Source: Pelobates cultripes (Eukaryota > Chordata > Amphibia > Anura > Pelobatidae). Taken from it: a stretch of DNA of 64,000 nt. The DNA lies in the NCBI GenBank assembly GCA_933207985.1, contig OW240917.1:246146976-246210975 (forward strand), given 5' to 3'. The position numbers were made by a program, and so were the translations under genes. Shown in pieces: positions 55,231 through 64,000 of this stretch; within the stretch, counting starts at the first letter, position 1; each line of letters opens with the position of its first letter. The notes beneath the pieces were generated by a model. The model was not told the origin of the DNA. It made no database searches and saw only the letters and a program-made list of their open reading frames with translations.

Positions 55231-56239
55231 GCATATTTATGTACACAGAATGCCATTATTTGGAAGAGCGAACAGCTGACTGGCTCAGCCAATAAATGAG
55301 CAGCAGGATCGACATTGGGCTTCTGCAGAGCCCCGGGTGTCCTAATCCTGTTGCAGATGCATTGCAACTAACAGAGAATATGAGAACTCTGAGAATGGGA
55401 CAAAAACATAGAGAAACTGGCTGACGGGGTACAAAGGAGGTTGAAACGATCGTCTGGAGTTGCTGTATCTCTCGTGAAGTGAGAGCTTGCTGGCTTTTCG
55501 GTTCTGGACTGTTAAATACAGATTTAAAGGGACTGCATCACTTTGAGATAACTGTCTCTGTCTCAAACAGATATATATATATATATATATTTTCTTCTCC
55601 AGTCTGTTTTATATTGTTTGCATATTGTGATTGATAATCATGACACTGCAGATGAGTGTGAACCAGATTACCCATTAGGATGTCTGAGGATGATAGGAAA
55701 TGTAGTGCAAGAGACTTTACCGTAATAGCAGATGTATTTATCATATCATGCCATATGGTGATCGGAATGGGTGTGAATTCTATTTAAGTTCTCTTTAACT
55801 CCGCACGACATGTCAATAAATGCTTTAACTCAACACTTTGGTTTGGTTTGGTTTCCATGTCAGATTAAAATTACCAATGAATCATGACACTATGTTTCCA
55901 AAGAGCATCCTGTAGCAATATTGCCTCTAGACTCGGTTGTATGGAAGCCAGTCGCACAATGTCTTTAGATGTCAGCATCATAATTCTGCTTCTGTGTTGA
56001 GACGGTTATTTTTTAATTTTTTTAATGACATTAATAATTAAAGAAGAAACTGCATATGCATGGTAGGAATCTTCCTCCTTTCGTTGGCTCAGCGATATGT
56101 GGCCACAGTTTATCTAGATGTTAATTAAGTCATGCAGGAACCTTCGGATTAGTGGATAGCCCGTGGCATACTAAGTTTTAGCAGCAGAGTTATGTAGTTA
56201 AAACTTGCGAACGCTTGGCTACTTCATTGAAATTGGATG
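55231..56239. other. No gene seen
   Basis: Unique sequence with a (TA)n run at 55571-55590. The minus-strand frames at 55342 and 55538 lack domains. Confidence 0.5.
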
Positions 56240-56629
56240 GTGGCAGCACAGGCAGCTGAATGTACTCACAAAATACAATACATACAATAGGTGGATCACA
56301 CTTCTAGAATATCTAAAAGAGAATAAAAACAACAAAATAGTGTAATATTGTCAGCAAATGGATATTCAATAAATAAATGAAGGTAGTCAGGTACTCACAA
56401 ACCGAGAGCCATATAGAAACATGTGGCTCTCATGGGAACAGCACTGGGACCATTAATAGGATGTCCCTTTCCTTCAGTAGATCTTCTATTAGCCAGGAAT
56501 AAATAGAGCTGGTAACACTTACTAAAAAGTAAAGTGTTTATTAATCCCAATAAGGGTAAAAACGATCAGGAGACTATCTCCAATAAAATATAAACAGTAT
56601 AAATAGAGTCCAAAATAAGGAGTCTCTCA

Positions 56630-56685
56630 ATAGCCGAAACGCGTTTCGCCCCGTACCAGGGGCTTCCTCAGTCGGTAATATTGTC
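56630..56685 (-). ncRNA. Hammerhead ribozyme-like motif (minimal type I)
   Basis: On the minus strand: CTGAGGA (56671-56665, fits CUGANGA), then a five-pair stem II GCCCC/GGGGC (56663-56659 with 56652-56648) around TGGTAC, then GAAAC (56647-56643). The next bases GCGTT... would place a GUU triplet for cleavage after a one-pair stem III, as in the minimal forms reported from retroelements. CCG...CGG and CAATA...TATTG flank the core as a broken stem I. The plus strand also reads as the palindrome CGAAACGCGTTTCG. Activity is not shown. Confidence 0.5.
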
Positions 56686-57254
56686 TCTCTGTTTCACTGT
56701 CTTTTTATATCTGTCTTTCGCCGGTATTTCGCGGTGGAACGCAGGCGCTCTCGCGGTGGAACGCACTTCCGGTGACATCACTTCCGGGTTACGGCGTCAC
56801 CTTGTTGGTCCTATTTTCGGCGTAGGAACGTCTTGTTGACATGGAAACGGACCGGCTGGAACGCACACTACATGACGTGTGCGTTCCATTACGGAACATT
56901 AATAATACAAAGTAGAAAAGACATAGATGGGCAACCAAAACATAATGGCTATATTAAATCGTAATCTTATTCCCCCAAACCATTAATAAAGTGACAGTAG
57001 TGTTAAATAAAGTGCACATGGTGAATTACTCAATATTAAAAGTGCTTGTGCATTATATTCATCACTTACATTTTATTTTGCTCAATTTCATATTTGATAG
57101 TAGTGAATTAAGTGCTTGTGTGAATAGATGGACCACTTAAAAATTAAGTGTCAATACCTATATTGGTATTCCAAAGAAAAATAATTAATTTTACTAAATT
57201 AATTGAAGTGAACCTCTATTACAAATTTTTTTTTTTCCTTTTTTTTTTTTTTTT

Positions 57255-57353
57255 AAAAAATGACATGTTTCAAAGTCAGAGTTTAAACCGTGTGGAATAA
57301 GGGTGTTAAAATTAAAAATAAATCTCATCTCTTCTAGTACTCACAGTTTGAGT
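57255..57353 (-). pseudogene. Penelope-like protein C-terminal fragment
   Basis: The minus strand reads VLEEMRFIFNFNTLIPHGLN then SDFETCHFL, matching the conserved end of Penelope ORFs just after the GIY-YIG endonuclease (an E.RWI..LNTL.P.GLN pattern). One stop lies four codons before VLEE. Only about 33 residues survive; upstream coding is not recognisable. Confidence 0.65.
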
Positions 57354-59487
57354 AAAATTGCTGTCGGGACAACTGCAAGATGCCTTTAACACTAGCATAG
57401 TGATAGACAAATGGAAGCGGGCCCTAACACTGGCACAGTGATACCATAATACACAGAGCTGTCAAGCCCACCGGAGAGGGGCACGGAAAGCAAGTTGGCA
57501 ATTGGTACCGTAATCCCAGGGCCAGACTCAGAATAAAAAGCAGCCCTAGATTTATTATTTATTTTTAACCAGCCCTTTAATGCATTGCATCCATAAGGAG
57601 ATATTACTCCCATCTTCCTCTCCTCCCTCCAGCTCCACCCTCCCTTTCTCTTCCAGCGTGCGCATGCGCGCGCTCTCTCTCACTCTCACTTCACATCAGC
57701 TCTCTCTCTCTCCCATTTAGCCACCCCTCCCTTTTCCTCTCCATTTCAATCTTCCTCCCTACAGCTCCCTCTTTCATATTCTTCTATCTTCCCAGCAGAA
57801 CAAGTTGTTAGGCCACGTTGCTTGCCCTGGTGATCCAATGTATCTGCTAATTGGGAGCTGCATCATTCTTCCCCACGTTCTTCCCCTCCTATATTAGCTG
57901 CTCTTATGCAGTGTGATGCTGGAAGAAGTCTTTCTGAAGGTGGAAAAGGACTTAAAACTCAATTTCCTGCTATTAGGTCACTGTGAAGGAACAGGCCTGT
58001 GTTGTCAGGCAGGTCCTGACTGCCTCCTTCACACCCTGCAGCTAAACTTTCATTGATTGCAAGCGGTCCCAAGGACACTCCTCACCTACCTCCTGCATCT
58101 GTTGCTGTGCAGAGGAAAAGCCCAGACTACAGCAGCCGACCCAGAAAATTCCCTGTATTCCAGAGGCCAGTCCTGCACTGCACAACTCATTCAGTCACTA
58201 TTTACGCTTGTAGCCATCTGACATGTAAACATTGCACGGACCAGACCAGGAAGCAAATTTCAATTAAGAGCACTATTTAATTTCCTTTCCGTGCCTGAAT
58301 GGATTCACATTCCTAAAATGTAACAGTATACATAATTCATGGTGTACTATTTGGCTTTTACAATCCTTCTCGCCTGTTTTCGGAAGATTTTGTCGTTTAT
58401 TTTTTATTTATTTTAACTATTCATAGGATGACAGATTAGATCTGCCCTTCTTGTACTCCGAGAGTTCATATTTTACTTTCAGTGCGCATGTCGCCTGTAA
58501 TATGTGTATACTTCAGTCACGGAGCAAGGTGAATCCCATAGGGCTGTCACATACTGTGACCATGTAGGTTGATTTGGCGAATGTACCGTCCAGCGATTCT
58601 CACTCTGGACTTGGATGGAAAGGGTGGGTGAGCAAATGGGAGTCTGGTACAGAAAAATTTGTAAGCATTTTTGTTTCTACCTCGGGAACATTTCCAATAC
58701 AGAGATCTGTCTTTATCTGTCTAGGTAACAATTATCCTAATTATAGCACAGTGTTGCTTCGTTTAACTTAACCCCCGAAGGCTGCACGGGGGACATGCAT
58801 TCTTTTGGCATTCATTATTCATACCTGTCTTGGAAGATGTCAAAACATTTTCCCAAAACCATAAAAACAATGAACGCTTTACCGCACATGAAACCATCTA
58901 TTGTTAACACATCCTAGACTCGTAAACACAGATCAACTTTACATACTATACATTTAAAAAAATATATATTTTAATAAGAAAAGACGTGCATTGCACATGC
59001 TTGTAACCACTTTTTTCTCCACCCTATATGTAGCCGGTTTAGGAATTAAACCATGCAAATTGATGTCTAATAAATGAAGTCTAACTTACATTTCCTCTTT
59101 TCCTATTGTGTACTGGAGCCTGCAAGGTTCAAAAGTACAGTGCTACTGAATAGCAGCCATGGAAGTAGGAAGAGTAAAGAATCTAGTCCGACTGCAGGTT
59201 TTTATTTGTCGGCTGCAACAGCAGCCTACGATGCCCTGCATATGAGATGTCTTGCTTTATCTTGGTGGCTGTTTTTACTGTATGATGTTTACTGTGCGTT
59301 TAACAATGTTTTCTAAGCACATTCTAGCCATCAATTAATTAAAAATGGGTGGACTAATAGAGATACTTTTTATTTGCTTACAAAATAGAATTAGATTGTA
59401 TGCTGTCAATGCTGCTTATTTAATATTTTCACTAATTTTTTCTGTTTTAAGACTTTTACTAGCTCCACCTTGCAAAGGTGATTCTAT
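57354..59487. other. No gene seen; mixed composition
   Basis: Includes a possible hAT end CAGGGCCAGACTC near 57518, and an alternating purine-pyrimidine run GTGCGCATGCGCGCGC (57659-57674) followed by (CT)n, which is Z-DNA-prone. The block around 57800-58160 has balanced composition but no conserved frame. Confidence 0.5.
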
Positions 59488-59750
59488 CCATATATAACAG
59501 GGAAAGCATTGGATTGGCTAAAATCCACATGGGGGCGGGGCCAAATGTCGTTTTGGCCAACCAAGGACCTCCTCATAGAGTTGCATTGAATCAATGCATT
59601 TCTGAGGAAAATTCAGCGTCTCCATGCAGAGCTTGGGGACGCTGAACGGCAGGGCTGCTTACTGTGCAGCACTGACCCAGGAAGCACCTCCAGTAGCCAT
59701 CTAAGGAGTGGCAACTTGGAGGTGTCCCTAGGGGCAATGTAAACACTAAA
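59488..59750 (-). mobile_element. TTAA-MITE family fragment, reverse copy
   Basis: Shares GCATTGGATTGGCTAAAA, GGCGGGGCCAAA-type sequence, the decayed palindrome CATAGAGTTGCATTGAATCA, CAGCGTCTCCATGCAGAGC, CTGTGCAGCACTGACCCAGG and CTAGGGGCAATGTAAACAC with the copies at 13100-13516 and 30091-30490. The terminal TTAA ends are not seen. Confidence 0.75.
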
Positions 59751-62700
59751 AAAAATTAAAAATTGCGGAGACCCTTGAAACAAGGGGATCCCTAAAGCAG
59801 CTACTGAACACAGAAATAAAGTAGTATAGTAACCAATGATGAGTAGAAAAGGGAAAGACAAAAGGGGAGGATAACTAATAAGTGGAAAGAGAAATAAAGG
59901 GGGTAAGTAAAAAGCCCCCATATATTAACTCTAAATATCCACTACTGTAATACAAAAGGACAGCAGAAAAGGGGTCCCTAATAGGATAGAAGTCTAACCC
60001 TATATATTGATACAAAGATCCAATTTGGATCTATCTTCTATCCTATTTCACAATATGACCATTTGTTTGCAACTCACGCCGTCGTTTGACATTCATTGAA
60101 ACTCCAATCTAGCCAGCTCAAATGTGAAGGGCAATTTCTAAACTGCGACTGTGCCTTCATTGTTAATATTTCAGAGACATACTATGCATCAAAATGTAGG
60201 TCTGGGTCTTGTGATTCTCACAATATAAAGCTCTTCGCTGTAGGAGTTATAGTTTTTAAAATACGACCGTTTGAAGATGGCAACCGCCAAAATACTCTGA
60301 CCTGTGCCAGGCTGCAGCAGCAAGTGATGTCATAGACAGGGCCTTTTGTACACCTGCTAATGTTTTTATAAATGTATGTTTTAATGTAACTGTGAAGCAC
60401 TTTGGGCAACAACGTTGCAATTAAATGTGCTATATAAATAAATAATAAGTTAACTCCGCCCACTCCAGTTGTAGACTACTGGTGGAGGCAAGAACACTTC
60501 ACACAATTTCCCCAGGAATTTTAGCTTTTCTAGTTATTAATCATTATTTATTAATTTTGTTTTTAAAGTTTATTAAAGGTTGTAACGTTAAACCAGGTAG
60601 AATATCTGGCTTTTATTTCTGCACTGGAACAATGTTATGCCATTTTTAATAGAAGTTTTCTGTTCCTACAATTATTCCCTCCCCCAACCACTCCAACCAT
60701 TCCTTTAAATTTTATGGGCCAAAAAGTAGAATTTTCAGCTTTTGAAGAAGTCCAACTCTCATGATGCTTTGAGATGTTTTCTTTTCGAATGATGTTGTTC
60801 TTAATGATTAAGGTTGCAGACTAAGCTGGGAATAGCTGATGTATCTGTTTCTGGGAAGAATGAGAATTGGAAGAATTTGTGTTGTTGATAGAGTAATATC
60901 ATAATATGAATAAATAATAACTACAAGTGGACAGGGTGAAATGGGATCTGGATCGTATTTAATGTTAGTTTTCCCATACACCATAAGACGCGTTTACACC
61001 CATTGCGGTGCCAGGATTTTGTTTCCAATCTATGTTAGATTTGAGATGCCTGTATCTAATTTTAAAAAGGTTACTTTAACCCTTTGGAAGAGGGGAACCT
61101 TTCCGTTGTAATATGTCCTATTGGCCACTATGGAGAAGGCCCCCCCTTCCGTTTGGAGGAAAACCTGGAAGAAAACAAATAAGAAGGTTTTCAGTCACCT
61201 GGAATCCAGCGCCGGGCTAGGCTCCTGGCGGTGATCTTCTGCACCGCCTGTGACATCACTGCGGCAGCTCGCAGTCCAATAAATCCAACTGGACCTATTG
61301 CCGACTCAGAGCGCATGCACTCACTCCAGTCGGTTAGGGGAGGGAGGGTTCTTAAAAAAATAAATAAAATAACTGCCTGGCATAGAGGAAACACCCACCT
61401 GGAGGCTAGTGATGGCTAGCTTTCTACATCTGCACGCTGACAACAGATGTAAAATATGCACAGAATTGACACTGGCAGGCTGCCAATGCCACATGTACTG
61501 GGGGTGCAACTGCCTCCAGCACACAATTGCCAATAACTGATTATGTGCATTGTTTCAAGTGGAAACGCTGCACATACTGACTTTTCTAAAAGCAGAAGTA
61601 GTGATGGTTTGAGTAACCCTTTAAGCGTGAAGTTTGTTGCATCAGCAGTGGATACAACTGTTCTTATTAGTAAATGTGAAATTCTCAGATGTCCCCAGAA
61701 CCTGGTTGTTAAATATGCTCGAGGAGTCATTGTTGGAGGGTAATGGAGGCACAGCATATGTGCGATTATAATGATATGCGAGTATACGCTCTGATTTTTT
61801 TTAAAAATGTGTTTGTGAAGTGTGAGAAATAAGTTAATTGTAGAAATCCACACTGTTATCCTGGACCGAATTGGGTTATGATATCACTTGCTAAATCTTT
61901 AAAATAAAGTTTAGAAGAAATGGAGCTTATCATAGAAAGAAAAAAACACTAAATGTAAGTTCCAGAGAAGTGGCGGTCCTTTTTACATGTGGTTGGCAAG
62001 AGTTTGTTGTTTATTCAATCACTAAGGGAAATGTAAATGTGTTTGTTGATGCTATATAAAACGTGTGCTCTATTTACGAGAAATCAGACTATGTGAGCTG
62101 TAGGGGGATTTGGCAGCTGTGGAGGCGACACTTTTTTTTTTTTTTTTTTAATGACAGCCTTATTTCAATTGACAGCTTGGTGGTGTGCATTTTTACCTGT
62201 GCGTGTTATTGTTATAATTATCATCATCTTCGTCATTCCAACATGTTCTGCTGCTCTCCAAAATTCTAAGAGGGGATGTATGTCTGACAACTGACGTGTA
62301 AAAGATTGACAGACAAAAGGTGAATAAGTACCTGCTCAAATAAGCTCACAGTCTATCAGGAGTTATCTATATTTTATTATTTAATGTCAAATATTTTATA
62401 GTATTACACTTTGATTGTCTTCTCTTCTATAACTCTGAGATTCTGTCCATATTAAGTACTATCGTTTACTCTGAACTAGAAATTACAAACATAACATTTA
62501 AGTTATTGATATAGGGTGTTCCTGACTATTTGCATCTTCTGGGAATGATAACAAAAAAATATTTATAATATTTCATATGTAAACCTCACAATTCCATAAA
62601 TTGTTCCTCTGATTTACGTTCCCAGTCTGTACAAACAGCCTCAGCAAATAAAAATAAAGTGTGTTTCAAATCCATAATTATAATTCACAATGAGATAACC

Positions 62701-63060
62701 CTGAAGGGCCACTTTAAATATGTGTTTTTGGCATGGAAGCGTGGTAGCAAGCTTAATGGCATAGTAGTAGCAATTACAGACTAATTAGCAATGTGATTTA
62801 GATTTCTCATTGTCAAAGTGATTGAAGCCTTGCTGAATAATTTCTCGTACACACAGGGAAGATAAAACGAAAAACTATAGTGAATCAATTAGTCGTTGTG
62901 TATTGTAAATATATATACTGTATATTTTATTTATATATATTTATCTTTTTGTGTACAAACTGCATTTGTTTTTCATTTAATATTTTCATAAAATCTCCTT
63001 TACGGTTTTATATCGGTATGAGATTGTATAAAATTATGAAATGTATTTTTTTTTTTTTTT
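59751..63060. other. No gene seen; AT-rich unique stretch with a LINE-type tail
   Basis: No domain-bearing frames. AAGCACTTTGGGCAACAACG ... GTGCTATATAAATAAATAA at 60394-60450 resembles the 3' end of L2/CR1-type LINEs and their SINEs. A microsatellite-like AT-rich region lies at 62910-62950. Confidence 0.5.
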
Positions 63061-63160
63061 TAAAGGGATACTATAGTCACCAGAACCACTACAGCCTAAT
63101 GTACTGGTTCTGGTGTCTATGTCCTGTCCCTCCAGGTTCAAAACTGTAAACGCACCCAGG
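63061..63160 (+). mobile_element. TTAA-ended MITE, left-end fragment
   Basis: TTAAAGGGATACTATAGTCA followed by CCAGAACCACTACAGCCTAA and GGTTCTGGTGTCTATGTCCT matches the family at 30091 and 11679. The remainder of the element is missing. Confidence 0.8.
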
Positions 63161-63419
63161 GAGTCCGGCACCCCATAATAACTAAATTGAGATACTGTGG
63201 TTATTGGGACTAAAGTCTACCCTTAAAACATAAAAGAAACTGGCGATGTGACCACTTAAACTTTTGAAAGGGTGACTCTTAATCCAAACACGAATGGATT
63301 ATAAGAAGAAAATTTATATAAAGTTAGAAGGCTGGAAGGGGAATGACCTCTTGTAGTCGGGCAGAATCACTGCAGCCAATTCCACTGCACATGGAATTAA
63401 CTCGCAAAATATTATTATA

Positions 63420-63800
63420 CAGCTTGCACCTAGTTCAAGCACACCTTAAACATAGGTTGAGAACACTTTCTGATATATATGTTGGCGATGCCTTTCTGAC
63501 ACAGGCACCATGATCCATATCTGGTGGTTTTGTCCACTACTATCTCAACATTGGTCCAATATAGACGATATGATTAAAAAATATTCATGTGGAAATCTCC
63601 CCAAATACCTTGGAATCTATTTACTCCACCTCTTTCCAAAAGGTATGAAGAATTAGCAGACAGTGACGAACGACTAACGCCCCAACAATTGATTCTTGCA
63701 TAAACGTTTTAGAAGCCACAAAACAATATGAAACTATGGCCAGACAGGCTGTAACGCCTAAAGAAATTTTTGGATGGATTGGAAATTCTATCTACATTCA
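63420..63800 (+). pseudogene. L1-like LINE ORF2 C-terminal fragment, decayed
   Basis: Frame-shifted translation gives CWRCLSDTGTMIHIWWFCPL followed by LSQHWSNIDDMIKKYS, the L1-clade C-terminal CWRC..G...HIWW.CP motif, then NLPKYLGIYLLHLFPK in line with the family. Several stops and frame changes are present. It is a separate locus from the 45003 fragment and may continue past the right edge. Confidence 0.75.
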
Positions 63801-64000
63801 CATGTGAATGCGATCATTGCTGGATCAATCCTTTTCTTTACTAACATTTACTTTTCTTACTTCTACACGGTTTTAATCCCAGATACTACATCCAAACTAA
63901 ACAGTCTGCCTATTCTATACACCCCGGACTTACCGATTGCGATTTATTGCTATACGGCAACAGATCTGACAGCTGTGCCCTTAACTGTACTACTACTCAG

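Larger units (their letters stand above)
56240..57353 (-). mobile_element. Penelope-like retroelement remnant (3' part), with hammerhead-like motif
   Basis: On the minus strand a decayed Penelope C-terminus (57353-57255) is followed by about 1 kb of non-coding sequence. This includes GGAACGCAC-rich segments, a repeated CGCGGTGGAACGCA (56729-56765) and, at 56643-56671, a hammerhead-like core. The left border is uncertain; 56240 marks where repeat-like sequence fades. Penelope-like elements elsewhere are known to carry hammerhead motifs in their terminal repeats, so gene remnant and motif on one strand support a single element. Confidence 0.6.

Noticed and set aside
56640..56665. Palindrome around CGAAACGCGTTTCG as a transcription-factor site
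   Set aside because: It is better explained as part of the hammerhead-like core of a Penelope-type repeat, a signature common in frog repeats.
1..64000. tRNA, rRNA, snRNA genes and intact multi-exon protein genes
   Set aside because: I looked for cloverleaf-type boxes, conserved rRNA cores and domain-bearing exons on both strands and found none I could support by eye; a tRNAscan/Infernal and a protein-to-genome search would be decisive.

Overview
The window looks like vertebrate nuclear DNA, most likely from an anuran amphibian. It is AT-rich and has no long conserved open reading frame. It is packed with dispersed DNA transposons (hAT, Tc1/mariner, TTAA-type MITEs), solo LTRs, L1-like and Penelope-like LINE relics, and large minisatellites. 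The anuran call rests on repeat style and my memory of frog repeats; species cannot be named from this. No intact protein-coding gene, tRNA, rRNA or CRISPR array is visible. Almost every longer open frame is a translated tandem repeat or a transposase relic.

Layout. 1-7 kb: TG-rich satellite, a truncated DD37E Tc1/mariner element that ends inside a 48-bp minisatellite, a second array of the same minisatellite, hairpin-rich repeats, and a retroposon with a degenerate hammerhead-like motif. 9.3-13.5 kb: a three-level nest, with a TTAA-ended MITE split by a 3.7-kb hAT element (8-bp target duplication), itself split by a 2.4-kb hAT element (a different 8-bp target duplication). 13.6-17.2 kb: a 1.4-kb G-rich minisatellite, a 350-bp CpG-rich block with GC boxes that could be a promoter and first exon, then two related minisatellites (29-34 bp and 81 bp units). 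17.2-28 kb: mostly unique AT-rich sequence with a Tc1 relic, a SINE-like repeat and a near-identical 378-bp direct duplication. 28.3-36.5 kb: two small hAT MITEs, a second copy of the nested hAT family, a solo LTR, and a full-length but frameshifted Tc1 element. 36.5-52 kb: mostly unique, with MITEs, an L1 relic, a possible 35-bp exon and a 33-bp minisatellite. 52-64 kb: a second solo LTR, a 0.87-kb hAT element, a retroposon with a 16-bp duplication, a Penelope relic with a hammerhead-like motif downstream on the same strand, and an L1 relic at the right edge.

Interpretation. The simplest reading is intergenic or large-intron DNA. One tentative model is a gene starting at the CpG-rich block near 15.3 kb with a small second exon at 46.35 kb; it is weakly supported. 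The best-supported observations are insertion histories that can be read directly: five perfect target duplications of 5-8 bp, two of 15-16 bp, two 8-bp duplications with one mismatch, one TTAA insertion with its empty site preserved elsewhere in the window, and a minisatellite caught before and after expansion. I saw no clearly undescribed biological system.
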